Counted from the stretch's first letter, positions 13,001-25,372 are shown. The stretch: DNA of 64,000 bases from Balaenoptera acutorostrata (GCF_949987535.1 NC_080065.1:41827239-41891238), one strand, 5' to 3'. Notes: generated from the sequence alone by a model not told the origin. Made by a program: numbers and translations.

Positions 13001-16000
13001 GAGATAGGAGTGTGTCTTCTCCCTCAACTGTTTGGGACCAAGGAAAGGTTAAGAACTGCCAGGTTTTTGTATCTTGCTTATCTGGTGTTACAACCTACAT
13101 GTTTAATGCTTTAGTGGTTCTTTGATTTAGAGCAGGCAGATCTGCAAATGAATCGTTTCCATATTTTCTCTATTACGTCAATTTAAGGTATATATTTCTC
13201 AAAATATTTCAAGAAGTTCAGAAATTTAGGAGCAGGAAGGACCAAATAAAACAAGACTATCTGCAGAAAAGTGATGCGGGGTATTTTCAGGTTCTTGAGT
13301 CAAGCAGATGTCGGTGCTAAATAAATTTCAGGAATTCCTATCTAAAGTCTGTTCTATCTTTTAAGGTCTAGCTCAAATACCACCTCTTCTATGAAGCTCC
13401 TAATCAAAATTAATCTCTCTTCCTGGTATTCCTACAACTCAGTGCAGAACTTCAATTTAAAATTCAGTTTATTCATTGTATCTGACTCTTCCACAAGACT
13501 GTGAACTCCTAAAAGGCAGACTCCTACTCTTGTTTTTTTACTGTCCTGCGTGCCCTGCATCACCTTGCACGGTACCTGATGTACAGCTGCTTGTCAGCAA
13601 ATTTTTAATGAATGAACAGAAGAAGGCAAAAAGGAAAATATTTTGGAATATGTATTGTTTTACTTTTAGGTCAAAGTTTGAAATATATCTAAAAAGGTAG
13701 CTACAAGAAAAATTTATAAAATAATTGTATCATGGCTGTTACATGAAATAAGAGATACTTTGCATCATGATTTTGCAAAAGATACACAGGGTTTGAATGG
13801 GAACATAGCAAGGAGACAGCTTATTTATGAAGTTAAAAGATAGGACATTCAGTCATGGCTCAGTGACATAAACTGTGTGACATCAAGCTGATAGGATCTG
13901 GGAGCTTTGCTTTATCCCAAGTCTATAATGAATCCAATTTCTCTGTCTCTAACCCAGATCTCTTTCCAAGATTGAAACTGCCACATCACTGCCCTGCTTA
14001 AAAGTCTTTGATAGCTGCTTACTACTTATAAGATGAAGTCCAGTCTCCTTTACAAAGGGAACCAACTGATTCCTTGGTGCTTTGTTCTTCCTTCAATACC
14101 ACTGCGTTGAAGGTGGAGGAGATCCAATCTCCAGCTGCATGGCCCGCCATTTTTCATTGCCCGCTGTTTCTCACCCCAGCATATTATGCTGCACAACCTG
14201 AGCTGTGTGCTGGGATTTCCACACTCCATGCTCTTGCTCTTGCCTTTGTCCATTAATCTTGGATTCTCTCTTCCATTTTCTTCCCTCGTATTGTTTATCT
14301 AATTCCCACTCCTCTTTTAAATCTTAATGTATGTCTTCCCTCCTCCCAGAAACTTCCCTTGATGCCTTTGTGCTGCTCCCTTTTGTTACTATGTAATACC
14401 CTGGGCATGTGTTTATTACTGGATTGTTCTTTTTTATGTATTGTCTTCTTCATTACTCTGTATACCTCTTGAGGTCAGGGACTATACAGCTTATTTGTGT
14501 TTGCGTACCTAGCATAGTGCTTGGCAGATACGTAAGAATGAATGAAATGCCCATTTTATAACTGCTTGCTGGATACTTTGTCCCCCAAAGTCCACTAATA
14601 CCTTAAAATCATATGTACAAAGTGGAACCCATTATTGCTGTAGTTTTCGATTTCTTTTTCCTTGCTCACTAGTCATCAGTTCCCAATTAACATCTTTTCA
14701 CAGTTTTCTTCTATAAACACCTTTGTTTCTGTGTGTATTGTTCTCTCCCCTAGAGTACACCAAAAGGTTACTAGTTATTTTCCATGCTTCTAATTTCTTC
14801 ATTGCTCCTAATCTGTTTTTTTTTAACATCTTTATTGAAGTATAATTGCTTTACAATGGTGTGTTAGTTTCTGCTTTAAAACAAAGTGAATCAGTTATAC
14901 ATATACATATGTTCCCATATCTCTTCCCTCTTGCATCTCCCTCCCTCCCACCCTCCCTATCCCACCCCTCTAGGTGGTCACAAAGCACCAAGCTGATCTC
15001 CCTGTGCTATGCGGCTGCTTCCCACTAGCTATCTATTTTACATTTGGTAGTGTATATATGTCCATGACACTCTCTCACCCTGTCACATCTCACCCCTCCC
15101 CCTCCCCATATCCTCAAGTCCATTCTTTAGTAGGTCTGTGTCTTTATTCCCATCTTGCCACTAGGTTCTTCATGTCCTTTTTTTTTTTTTTCCTTAGATT
15201 CCATATATATGTGTTAGCATACTGTATTTGTTTTTCTCTTTCTGACTTACTTCACTCTCTATGACAGACTCTAACTCCATCCACCTCATTACAAATACCT
15301 CCATTTCATTTCTTTTTATGGCTGAGTAATATTCCATTGTATATACGTGCCACATCTTCTTTATCCATTCATCCGATGATGGACACTTTGGTTGCTTCCA
15401 TGTCCTGGCTATTGTAAATAGAGCTGCAGTGAACATTTTGGTACATGACTCTTTTTGAATTATGCTTTTCTCAGGGTATATGCCCAGTAGTGGGATTGCT
15501 GGGTCGTATGGTAGTTCTATTTTTAGTTTTTTAAGGAACCTCCATACTGTTCTCCATAGTGGCTGTATCAATTTACATTCCCACCAACAGTGCAAGAGGG
15601 TTCCCTTTTCTCCACACCCTCTCCAGCATTTATTGTTTCTAGATTTTTTGATGATGGCCATTCTGACCGGTGTGAGGTGATACCTCATTGTAGTTTTGAT
15701 TTGCATTTCTCTAATGATTAAGGATGTTGAGCATTCTTTCATGTGTCTGTTGGCCATCTGTATATCTTCTTTGGAGAAATGTCTGTTTAGGTCTTCTGCC
15801 CATTTTTGGATTGGGTTGTTTGTTTTTTTGTTATTGAGCTGCATGAGCTGCTTGTAAATCTTGGAGATTAATCCTTTGTCAGTTGCTTCATTTGCAAATA
15901 TTTTCTCCCATTCTGAGGGTTGTCTTTTGGTCTTGTTTATGGTTTCCTTTGCTGTGCAAAAGCTTTTAAGTTTCATTAGGTCCCATTTGTTTATTTGTGT

Positions 16001-19000
16001 TTTTATTTCCATTTCTCTAGGAGCTGGGTCAAAAAGGATCTTGCTGAGATTTATGTCATAGAGTGTTCTGCCTATGTTTTCCTCTAAGAGTTTGATAGTG
16101 TCTGGCTTAACATGTAGGTCTTTAATCCATTTTGAGTTTATTTTTGTGTATGGTGTCAGGGAGTGTTCTAGTTTCATACTTTTACATGTACCTGTCCAAT
16201 TTTCCCAGCAGCACTTATTGAAGAGACTGTCTTTTCTCCACTGTATATGCTTGCCTCCTTTATCAAAGATAAGGTGACCATATGTGCGTGGGTTTATCTC
16301 TGGGCTTTCTATCCTGTTCCATTGATCTATATTTCTGTTTTTGTGCCAGTACCAAACTGTCTTGATTACTGTAGCTTTGTAATATAGTCTGAAGTCAGGG
16401 AGCCTGCTAATCTGCTTTTTAAAATGCCAGATTTTTTAAACATTACCATCATTACACCAGTGATACCTGTTCAATGTACAGAAACTGAAATCAAAGGTAA
16501 GCAAAAAGAGAGACAATCACCCATCATATTCCCACTTAGAGTTAACTATGGTTAATAAGATCATACAATTTATACCACATTGTTTTTCCAAAAGGAGAGT
16601 TTGATTATTCCTTGCTCATACAGGCTGATAGTTATTAACAAATAAAAACATGGCATTCTGCAATATAGTGCCCATCTGACTTGACTTCAGTTACCCATAC
16701 AAACCACTGATTGAATAAAATTATTATCCAAGCTGTTTCTTGAAAAAAACTTGGAATTCTTTTCCCCACGAATGTGCCTTTGCTCAGTCAGTAGGAATGG
16801 TTGGCTTTCTCACCAGCTCAGCCTTTAGCCAATCTTTCCAGGCTTAACTGTATGGTCTTTTCCGTGGGGCCTCTCCCGGCATCCCACTCAGACAGGATTT
16901 CTGTCTACTCTCAGTTCTGCTTGCCCTTTCTTTGTATCACCCAGGCTGCCTTGTCCTCCAGTTATTTGCATAACTCTATTATCTCCCCTAGTAAAATGCA
17001 AATTCTGTCCGTGTTTGGGAATCTTACATCTTGTGCAGAAACCCTTAATACATATTGAATGAAAGCAGTGACAAAAGACTGAATGTTCTAACTTAATAGA
17101 GAGATTTATACATGGGCTATGAAGCAGACAGTACACTACAGTATCAGATTTCTTACAAGAACTTTGGAGAAGTTCTGGATATCATTCAGTTCACAGTGAA
17201 TTTCTCTTCTCTGTGACTAATGAAAAACAGTGCTATCATTTCTGGCTTCCAGATTTAGGGAGTCAGAAAACAAATGTATGTGAACCAATCTTAAAACTGT
17301 CACAGAGCTGCTATAATCAGTTTGAAAATAAAGGTTGTCAATACATTTAAGTTTTTGTCCATGAAATTTCCTAACATACCCAAGAGAGTTCCAGATAGCC
17401 AATATCCATCTATTGTCTTATTTCCTCCCATAACTTTTAAAGCAAATTGGTTTATTATTTATTAAAATTTTAGTAATCTTTTTATACTCCTAGGAACATA
17501 AGTAATTTTTGTCTTCTTTTAGATGGTTTCATTTTTCCTTCTGTAGAAAACCCCAGTCAAGTGTATCATTTCCCTATTGATATCATTCTTGCTGTATTTC
17601 TTTTTTTAAATTTTGTTGCTGTCTGGACGTAAGTGAACTTCAGTGTTATATTAACAACTTAGTGTTTGTCTGCAATACTAATAAATAGCTGCAAAATAGT
17701 CTGTATGCTATATTGTAATAAATGTCTTAATGCCACTAGTAATTCATTTATCTAAGCCCTGCTGGTTGACCAATTCAGATGGTAGTTGGTTTTACCTTTA
17801 TTATTATAGATGCTTCATAATTTAAGACACCTGAATGCCTTTGACTGATTTTTATCCTTCAGCCCGCAGCTGTTGTGTTTCCTTGCGGGCTTCATAGACA
17901 ATGGAAAAATAAGCATTTTTCTTAATACTTTCAATCTCAATCTCTCACTCTTGCTCTGTATTCTCTCCTCCTCCTATGTTCTTTCTATAAATTATTATAG
18001 TTTATTTTAAGAATGTGAGTCTCATTTCCTCTCCATTAACTTCAAATGCTTTTTAAGTGTCAATGAATGTGTACTACTTGGATATAGCAAACCCTTCCGT
18101 TTGACTGGGAAATAGAGTGAGGGAGGAGTGATGGGTCATGACTAGAGAAGAAGTTTAGGTTTGGATTATGAAGGACCCAGGTGTGCCATGCCAGTGACAT
18201 TGGATCTTGTTCTGCAAGTGAAGCGAAGGCCATTTGCATCACTCTAGCAGGGCAGAGAATAGTCTTGTAGGAGGGATGGGGGGATAAGTGTAGAGATAGA
18301 AAGATCAGTTATAATGTTATTACAATAGTCTAGGTCAGCGTTTCTCACTACAGAAAGAAATGAATTTGACATTGTGACTTGGGAAAGAACAATCTTACTT
18401 TGTGTGGTGCAGTCAATACTCTCTGTCCTACTTTATTCTAATTTCATTGGAAAATGCTAGCCTGGACCACCTAATTTCAAAGCCTGCTAACTGTACACAA
18501 CCTGCCACTTGAAAATCACCCGTTTAGATGAATGATAATGAATGCCTAAACGAAGGTGATGGTATTAGATGGAGAGAAGATGCAAGTGGGAATAACTAGG
18601 GAAATGGAAGCAACGTAACTTGATGATGTATTGGATTTGGGCACGTGGAATAACCAAGAATGACTGAAGTTTTCTTGTTGGTAGGGTGGGTAGATGATGG
18701 TACTTCAAATTGAGATCCTGACAGAGTAGAAAAGAGCAGTCAGTTTTTAATTAAGAAGTTAAGTTCAGCTTTGAATATACCACCTCTGTGATTTCTGTAG
18801 GAAATTTATAGTTAGGGAAAGAGGTAAGGACTGGAGATACAGTTTTAGGAATCAGCATGTAGGTGATAGTTACAACAATGGGACAGACTAAAGTAAAGTG
18901 AGTTTGCATATCATAAAAAGAGGGAACACTGAGGAGGGAATTGTGGATAAAACCAGCATTGAAATGGGAGGCCAGGGAAGAGAATGCAATGAAAGAGACT

Positions 19001-21107
19001 GAGAATTAATAATCAAAGGGCCAACTAGGGAGGGAAGAGATGATATAGCTTTAAGAAAAAGAGCAGTCAGCTGTATCACATGCTGCAGACATAGTAGATA
19101 CAATCTCCTGAATTTATCAGCTAGGAGGCCATGGGCAACCATTGTCAGTACTTTTCAGTAGAGTAGTAGGATCTGAAGAATGATTGCAGTGGGTTGAGGA
19201 AAAAATGAGAAGTTTTAATGTATTACAGGCAAACCTTAATCAAGGTCAACTTTAAATTGAAAAGAATAGAGATGGGAATACGTAGGCTGGTATTAAGCCG
19301 AAAATATCTTATATAAACACCTATTAGGAAACTTAGGATGGAGATACATGGTGGGCTGCTATCAGAAATTGGGAAGCCATCAAGAACCAAAGCAGTTCTA
19401 AGACCTGCCACTCTTCCCACTTCTCTCAAAGCACTATGGTTTCCTTTGTGTCTGGTTCATTCTCTTTATGTCAGTCTCTTTTGTTTTCCATAATCTGTAT
19501 CCTAGAGGAGCTAGGCCAGTTGGTTTGATAAAACACCGTTATCTCATTTGGGCCGAGCCTGCAAGCCAGGTTGCCTCCCCAGCCTTGGCTCAGAATTATG
19601 GATGGCTTAGCTTACCCTTGGTCCAGTGAGTAGCCTGGATTTATACAAAAACCAAGGCTAACATATTTTACTTGCCCAATAAAATATATCTTTACACAGT
19701 TTGCTACAAAACACCCGATTAGATCTAGGTCTAAGGCATTTCACTTTACACATTCTCTAGTTTGTAACAGAGCACTTATTGTTTGAACTCCTGAGAAAAT
19801 AATTACAACTGGGCTTTGTACCACATATCCCATTCTTTTTTTTACAATAATGTCTTACCATTGGGTGCCTTATGTATACGTATGTGTGTGTGTATTCTCA
19901 CGGTAAAAATTAACCAAGTAGGCAACCTTGGGCCATTTCTTAGGAGTTTAAACTCGATATAGATGCAACTGTCACTAGGTTTTTAAGCAGTTGATTATGT
20001 AAGGACCTAAGTTCTCATTGTTATATGTCATCTATTTCATTTTTCTGTATTGTGCTATTTCAGGAGAATTTAAGCATGGTGAGGAAAAGACAGTGGCACA
20101 CATTAATCTTTGAGACACTATGCTTACACCCCTGGTTATCTATTTTGAAGTAATTACCACTTCTCTAAAGCTTCTGTCTTGAAGTCATTTTTATGAAGTA
20201 AAATTAATTCATCACCTATTCTACTCTGAATATTATCATGGCAGTTTAAAAATTCATTCTTGGGAAATTCTTATTGCCCAAGTAAGTTTATTTGAGGAAA
20301 TGAATTATCATCTAAAATGTAATTACTTCTTTCTAAAGGACTTAGTAATTGCTGTCCTTTAATGTTATATTTTCACTTCTGTTGCTTAGCTAAACTTAGC
20401 AGACTGGCATTCTTGTGTGTAGTACCAGAATAAATAAGAATATTGTTGTAGTCGGACTAAATAGAGCAACCAGTGATAAAAAAACATGCAGCACTGATTA
20501 CAACAGAATAATAATTAGAAGGCAGGAATGGCAAAGGAGCAATGGTGGAAAGTGAAGTGATTTTTCTGAGAGTGTCACTGATCCGAAAATAAAGAAATGA
20601 TTGAAGTAGGAGTGGAGTTAAGAAGTCCAGAACCCAAGGAACATAAAACTGAAGTCAGTATGTTCTTTCTCAGCAGGCTTCTTGTAACAACTGCTGTGAA
20701 AAATGTTTGCAGGGCCAAAGACACTGGGGTGCTTCCCGCATCTCAGGCAATGCTTTATGTGGGGTTAAAAAGTTAAAATTAAAAAGGAAGGGTCAAATCA
20801 GGGCATGACGTAGAATAATCATGTGTTCAGTAATGTGAGCACATTATTAAACACAACTGAGAAGCAACTGTCTTTTGCTCTTGATTCCCTTGGGCTGTAC
20901 TTTAGGTACCAGACAGCATTTCTAAGCTGTCTTAAATGCTTTGGGGATGTTTTTGAATGTTTCTTCTTTTCAAATGTTTTATGTTTCTGTGTCTTGTGTT
21001 TTAGCTACGAAGATGGCCAAGTGGGAGACACAAATATTAACACACAAGAAGGAGGCATTCACAAAGAGATCCTTCGAGTAATTGGTAATCAAACTGCTAC
21101 TGGTTAA
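998..21107 (+). CDS. PARP8: PARP8, 3' part (last eight coding exons, partial at the left edge)
   Basis: C-terminal 211 residues of poly(ADP-ribose) polymerase family member 8, a mono-ADP-ribosyltransferase that transfers ADP-ribose from NAD+ to protein. Coding exons: 998-1046, 2167-2279, 2516-2588, 4174-4243, 7162-7235, 8371-8440, 9306-9390, 21005-21107. They sum to 637 bases; the first base completes a codon begun upstream, leaving exactly 212 codons with the stop. All junctions are GT-AG with compatible phases. The fragment contains the H-G-S NAD-binding signature, the Y-G-S-G-I-Y-L segment and the terminal V-Y-E-D-G-Q-V region seen in PARP6/PARP8. The serine-rich exon and the ending G-N-Q-T-A-T-G point to PARP8 rather than PARP6 (recognised from memory). 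The third catalytic position is not expected to be glutamate in this subfamily, hence mono-ADP-ribosylation. The N-terminal three quarters and the promoter lie left of the window. Confidence 0.95.
2167..2279 (+). CDS. PARP8: PARP8 coding exon (start of catalytic domain)
   Basis: A 113-bp exon after acceptor GGCAG, encoding 37 residues that include M-H-T-P-H-Q-F and S-S-P-P-A-K-E and end G-S-T-F-A-F. It stops after CA, the first two bases of the histidine codon of the H-G-S signature. The donor is GTGAGT at 2280. Confidence 0.92.
2516..2588 (+). CDS. PARP8: PARP8 coding exon (H-G-S signature)
   Basis: A 73-bp exon after acceptor TTTTAG. Its first base, T, completes the catalytic histidine codon (CA|T), followed by [15 protein letters not shown]. 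This is the NAD-binding H-G motif of the ART fold. It ends in phase 0 at CAG; the donor is GTAAAT. Confidence 0.94.
3609..3894 (+). mobile_element. CHR-type SINE (tRNA-derived) in PARP8 intron
   Basis: Full-length-looking copy starting GGCTTCCCTGGTGGCACAGTG and ending in A-rich sequence. Flanked by an 11-bp perfect target-site duplication GCCTACTCCAG at 3598-3608 and 3895-3905. The B-box region is mutated (GGTTCCATCAC), so it is an older copy. Confidence 0.95.
4174..4243 (+). CDS. PARP8: PARP8 coding exon (catalytic tyrosine segment)
   Basis: A 70-bp exon after a pyrimidine-rich acceptor (CTCGTTCTAG), encoding [23 protein letters not shown]. The Y-G-x-G-I-Y-L block carries the second residue of the PARP catalytic triad. 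It ends with one base of a glycine codon; the donor is GTAAGC. Confidence 0.95.
6563..6905 (-). mobile_element. CHR-type SINE, antisense in PARP8 intron
   Basis: Reverse-oriented copy with the A-rich tail at left and the tRNA-like head at about 6,900. Perfect 11-bp duplication GCCTTCTTTTC at 6552-6562 and 6906-6916. It lies about 250 bp upstream of the exon at 7162. Confidence 0.95.
7162..7235 (+). CDS. PARP8: PARP8 coding exon (Lys/Ser-rich loop)
   Basis: A 74-bp exon after acceptor TTTTTAG. It completes the glycine codon, then reads [12 protein letters not shown] followed by a serine-rich stretch ending A-S-Q. This low-complexity insertion is the part least similar between PARP6 and PARP8 and supports PARP8. 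The donor is GTGTTG, a weaker match than the other donors. An antisense SINE ends about 250 bp upstream. Confidence 0.9.
7385..7790 (-). repeat. L2 LINE 3' fragment
   Basis: Begins with an (ATTCAATAAATATT)-like stretch and continues with segments resembling the reverse complement of the L2 3' end (for example GAGTAAAGACCTATAGG and GAACATTCCAGGCA). Degraded; family assigned from memory of the consensus. Confidence 0.55.
8371..8440 (+). CDS. PARP8: PARP8 coding exon
   Basis: A 70-bp exon after acceptor GACTTTAG, encoding [20 protein letters not shown] and then L-C-E, a core beta strand of the catalytic fold. It ends with the first base of a valine codon; the donor is GTAAGT. Confidence 0.94.
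9306..9390 (+). CDS. PARP8: PARP8 coding exon
   Basis: An 85-bp exon after acceptor CATTTACAG, encoding (V)[17 protein letters not shown] and then [10 protein letters not shown], ending with GT of a valine codon. The donor is GTAAGT. It is followed by the 11.6 kb terminal intron. Confidence 0.95.
9596..9725. repeat. TA/CA-rich simple repeat
   Basis: Imperfect (TATG/TACA)n tract, rich in GTATGTATGTATACATGTG-type units, in the last PARP8 intron. Confidence 0.8.
10420..10545 (+). repeat. MIR-like SINE fragment
   Basis: Resembles the MIR core (AGCTGCATAACCTCTCTAAG, CTTCCTCAGTAGAC). Ancient and degraded. Confidence 0.4.
11877..12176 (-). mobile_element. CHR-type SINE, antisense in PARP8 intron
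   Basis: Near-consensus copy with a (TTTA)n tail at left and head at about 12,176. 12-bp duplication CCTTTCTTTTTT at 11865-11876 and 12177-12188. The B-box (GGGCTCGAACCC on the + strand) is intact. Confidence 0.95.
13345..13620 (+). repeat. L2 LINE 3' fragment
   Basis: Resembles the L2 3' end: CCTCTTCTATGAAGCTCC, then ACTGTGAACTCCTAAAAGGC and AATGAATGAACAG. Confidence 0.6.
13925..14552 (+). repeat. L2 LINE 3' fragment
   Basis: Resembles the L2 3' end (CTTGAGGTCAGGGACTATAC, CTAGCATAGTGCTTGGCAGA, GAATGAATGAAATG). Degraded but collinear. Confidence 0.65.
14816..16406 (-). mobile_element. 5'-truncated LINE-1 insertion, 1.6 kb
   Basis: Reverse-oriented L1 with poly(T) at 14816-14824, a pyrimidine-rich 3' UTR up to about 15,190, then the 3' part of ORF2. 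Flanked by CTAATCTG at 14808-14815 and 16407-16414, so the insertion is a discrete truncated copy. The ORF2 frame is still open over its whole length, suggesting a fairly recent insertion. It sits antisense in the last PARP8 intron. Confidence 0.93.
15194..16406 (-). CDS. LINE-1 ORF2 protein, C-terminal fragment
   Basis: Open frame from the truncation point to a stop at 15194, about 400 codons with the first in-frame methionine at 16177. It reads through a region starting about W-Y-W-H-K-N-R, then [12 protein letters not shown] and [17 protein letters not shown], the cysteine/histidine-rich C-terminal segment of L1 ORF2p. This part lies after the reverse transcriptase domain; endonuclease and RT are missing, so it cannot function alone. 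It has no promoter of its own and is an element remnant, not a host gene. Confidence 0.93.
18060..19180 (-). repeat. Old L2 LINE fragments
   Basis: Stretches such as GATTATGAAGGACCCAGG, GACATTGGATCTTGTTCTGC and GACTGGAGATACAGTTTTAG resemble the reverse complement of L2. It is interrupted and degraded; 18,335-18,530 looks like an unrelated insertion. Confidence 0.45.
21005..21107 (+). CDS. PARP8: PARP8 last coding exon and stop
   Basis: A 103-bp coding part after acceptor GTGTTTTAG. The first base completes valine, then Y-E-D-G-Q-V-G-D, the [12 protein letters not shown] segment and the terminal G-N-Q-T-A-T-G before TAA at 21105-21107. The exon continues into a long 3' UTR. Confidence 0.96.
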
Positions 21108-21360
21108 AGGACCACCATTTAATTAACATGATTTGAAAGCCTTCCTCGGGTTCAAAGCTGGATTTTGAACTGAAGAAGATGATAAAATAATTTATTGTTA
21201 TTATAAACAAAATTAACCCTTTGAATACTGATTTTTTTCTTAGTATTTCTAAGTTTCTCATTAAATACCTAAAATGGTATAAAATTTATCAATTGTAGGG
21301 TTATGGAATCTAGTAATAAAATTACAACAGCACTTAAACTGAAGTTTGGGTTCCTCACAC

Positions 21361-21366
21361 AATAAA
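21361..21366 (+). promoter_or_regulatory. PARP8: Candidate proximal poly(A) signal of PARP8
   Basis: AATAAA 254 bp after the stop codon. It would give a short 3' UTR isoform; use cannot be judged from sequence alone. Confidence 0.35.
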
Positions 21367-24300
21367 CAGATTGAAAAAACAGTTTCGTGCTGATATTTTT
21401 ATATTAAACTCTTTAATTGGAAATTTGGTATTATATACCGACATCTTAGGGTACAAAAATAGAACTGAAAGCATTTTATAATGGCGTCTAAATCTATAAG
21501 ATACTTTGCAATAAGTGTAATGTTTGCACATTCTGATGTGCTATATAATTAGCGGTATGAACATTCGAATGTTTTGGGGAGGGATGTTTCCTAATCTGTT
21601 ACTTTTCCATATACAAAAACAATTAGGTCTTAGATACAGTGCGTTGCCCAAAAGTATGTAATATACATATCTATAGATTCATGCATCAAAATGTATGATC
21701 GTGCATATATGTGTGTATGTACACATACATGTATTTTAACGACAGAGATGGCACAGCTCCACAATTCTGTTCTCATTCAATGGAAAGAAAATAATGTTCA
21801 GTAAGAAAATAATATTCTCTCTGGACATAGACCAAGATATGAGCCAAATTCACCACTGCTCATTCACTGAAAATATTTGCAAACAAGTTTTCTATTTGTT
21901 TAAAGAATTTTCCCTTCAGTTAAAATTTAACTCTTTATAATATTATAATTTGGGGAACATCTTTATTCAAATGACAATATGTTTAAAAGAAAGGCCTCAG
22001 AATTTAAAACAACAGTATATATATTTTTATTTCCTACTGTGGAACGTTTTTTACATTTATTTGTACCACACCAGCATTTTTATATTTTTCATCTAATACC
22101 TCTGCTTATTTTTTTTTCATATTGAGAAAGAAGACAAACTTTGAAGTTTCTTTTATATTAAAAGAACATGAATAAGTTTATATAGAGAACAATAACACCA
22201 GCTCTCAGCATTCTCTTTTCAAGAGTCATGTGCGCATCAAAATCATTACTATTTCTTTGGGACCTAAGTTCTTATTCATTACAAGTTTTAATTGACAGTG
22301 TTTCTTTTCCTACATGATGTTTTTGGAATAAGGCCATTCATGAGAGCAGTTTAATTAGCAAGTCTGCCACTCTATTCAAACCCTGAATCAAGGCTCATAT
22401 CTGACTCTAATTTATTTAGAAAGAAAAAATAAAAATGTATACTCATTTGCAAGTGTAATATAAATTCTGTGCTTGTTCCCTTTGGTATAAAAGGTGAGAA
22501 CAAAGGTCATACACATTGTTAAGGATTGCTATCTAGGAAGCATTTACTAATTGTTTGTTTTCTTATATTGTAAATAATTGATATGCCACTTATTTCTGCA
22601 AAAATAGACTTGAAGGGATATTAATCATTGTGGTAGGATCCACCTAAAACATTGATCTGTTTTGACTTGTGCCTCTGAACTCAAGGCCAGACTGAGGGAT
22701 AATATTGGTGTGGTAGGGCCAAGATACAGTATCTTATTCAGTTCTGTGACCAAATATATGAAGACTTTACATGGGACAAGAGGACTCCTTGCTTCTTTCT
22801 GCCAAGACTCCCAAGTCTCCCAAATCCCTTTACTGTGTTTTAAAAATATTTTAAAGCAACAAAATTATATTTTCAAATTAATTTTGTGGGGCATTCATGT
22901 ATATATGACATAAATATGAGGATGTAATAGTAGGATTTGGAAATTGAAATCTTGAAACCCCATGTGTTTGGCCCCTAGGACCACGGAGGCACCTCCAAAA
23001 ACTCTTTAAAGTGCCTCCAAGCATAATTTAAAAACCACTGATCCACTAAGGATTTACTCAACAGTTGAGTGACCTGTAAGGAGTATAGTATTAGAATCTG
23101 AACTGGAAGGGTAGCTTGGAGGACTCAAGGGAGACTATTTAGGGGAGACAAAACATTATAATACAAACTTCTACTGTCAACTCAAGAATAAAAGTAGATT
23201 CATTTATCAGAGCAAGGAAAGTAACTGATAGTTTTAATGTCCACTAAATATTACAGATAATAGACATCTTTTATGATAGTAAGATGTCTTCTCATGATAA
23301 TTGAATGCTTTTGCAATGCAGAATGACAGATTTTAGTTTGTTTTGAAAAATTGTCAAAACTTTTTAAGCCTGTATTCTAAAAATAAAGCCAGTCTTCTCA
23401 TTGGACTTTTGATATTGGGAATACTATAGTAAACTGATGTTTATTTCTAAAGAATCTAATTTCAATACCCATTAGTAGATGAATATCATGCTTTCAGAAT
23501 CCAAGCAGGTCATTAAAATTTAGAAGTTTAAACATTATCATCATGCCTTGATTCAGTTACCTCATTAAGATATTATCGTTTGACTTATTTGATAATTCCA
23601 AACGTGATATTGTATTGTACTTCTATAATCATTCGAAGTCTGTTCACTGATTCTTTGTAATAATTATACTAATTATGTAGTCATTACTACTTAATATTAA
23701 CCCACTGAGCAAAGGCAATCATTTATTTTCATTCTTCAAGTGGGAGAAGAAGAGCCTTAATTTATTAGTTCTACTTTTTTTCCTGCATTACTGATTTTGT
23801 AAACATTTCACTATGAATAATTTGTCTCTTTCATTGTCCACTGTATTTAAAAAGAGAAGAAAATGATTGAACATTCGAGAAGAGAAAAAGTAATAATATA
23901 CATATAACCTAGCGCTGTAGAATACATTATGGTAAGGTACTTTGGTGCCTTAGATTGCGTTATGTTAAAATGATTTTTATTTTGTTGCTCAGCAAATCTC
24001 AGTCAAATGTTGGATTTGAAGGTGGCTTCTAAATTTAAAATTTAAATATAAGAGTGCCACATCCTTAAATTCACTCTCAAATACTGTGTGATATAAGAAA
24101 CCTACTCAAGCTATTGTTAATGCTATGAATATTTCTCATTGAAAAATTTAAGAGTTTAGAGAAGAAATCCCTCAATTATTCTCCCCTTAGCTAAAAGAAA
24201 GGAAACTTTTAATATATAAGTCTATGAATCTTTATTATCACTGAAAGAATTTTATCAGTACTTTGTACCATAATACCATAACTTGCCTTAGGGCATGGGG

Positions 24301-25372
24301 TTTCAGAAAGTTCTAAGGAAGACCTCATCATCCTTGTTAAAGTCTGGATGACTTCATCAGATAGTGATTTAATACGTCATGAAGGGCCATTCAACCTTGG
24401 ACTGTCTACCATCTAAATATATGGATTTCATGGTGGCACTTGAAGCACATTTTTAAAATATTATGATGTTATTCTATTGTCCTGCTGAATTCTTCATTAT
24501 TACACTACCTCAAGACAAATGATAGACTGTCAAGATAAGTTTGGGTTTCCAGTATAACGATCAAATAAAATTTTACAAATAGAAGTCATCAAATAATATG
24601 ACAGTCAAGACCATGCTAGATCTATGTTGTCAATTACCTCTTGACAATACAATGATATGGATATTTCAGTCACCAGTGATGAATAACATAGTTCTCACCC
24701 AGTGAGTAAGTGAAGGGGTTTCAAGTTGCAAAATTTGAAAATAATTAGTTCCCTTTAGGATTGGTTTTCTACGTGGGCCAATTTTATGTCCTTTCACCTG
24801 AAGCCACAAAGAATTGCCCACCCTCAACAATTAAAGGATTAAAATACCCAACTGCTGTGCCAAAATGGCAGACTGAATATTCAAATATTCTTGAATGCCT
24901 GCTAAATTTTTGTCAGATTATATATAAATTTGATGTATATTATTACCCAGTAAATTTTTCTTGGGAATTTTGTATACACTCTGATATATTAGGATAAGTT
25001 TTTGTAGTTCAAAGGAATTTCAAGTAGTTTTTAGACAAAACATATCATATCCATGAGTGTGAAGAAGCTGTGTTGAAGAGTAGATTACATTACACATTTA
25101 CCAGCAAGTCAGTAAAAAATAGTGCTTATTTACATAGTCAACATAATTTAATGTTCTAAAAATAATTTCTTCAATCTGCCCAATATTTAATGTGTCATTT
25201 GAGATTTTAAAAAATGCAGCCACTCCTTTATGTAAACATTAAGATATGCCTATGTTTCTTTAATTCTACAGCCTTCTTGACAATAAATTTCTTGACTTTT
25301 GTGCACAAAATAGTATTGCAACCTGCTCTTTAGCCTTTGGTGCCTTAGAGTTATTATAAATATTTAACAATA

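Larger units (their letters stand above)
9391..21004 (+). other. PARP8: PARP8 terminal intron, 11.6 kb
   Basis: Runs from donor GTAAGT at 9391 to acceptor TTTTAG at 21004. It contains a simple repeat (9,596), a MIR-like piece (about 10,420-10,545), an antisense SINE (11,877), L2 fragments (13,345; 13,925; 18,060) and an antisense LINE-1 (14,816). I saw no coding exon in the rest (10,550-11,860; 12,190-13,340; 16,415-18,055; 19,185-21,004). Confidence 0.85.

Noticed and set aside
22960..23044. Possible MER5-type DNA transposon in the PARP8 3' UTR
   Set aside because: Only the end-like AAAAACCACTGATCC is suggestive; too short and degraded to claim.
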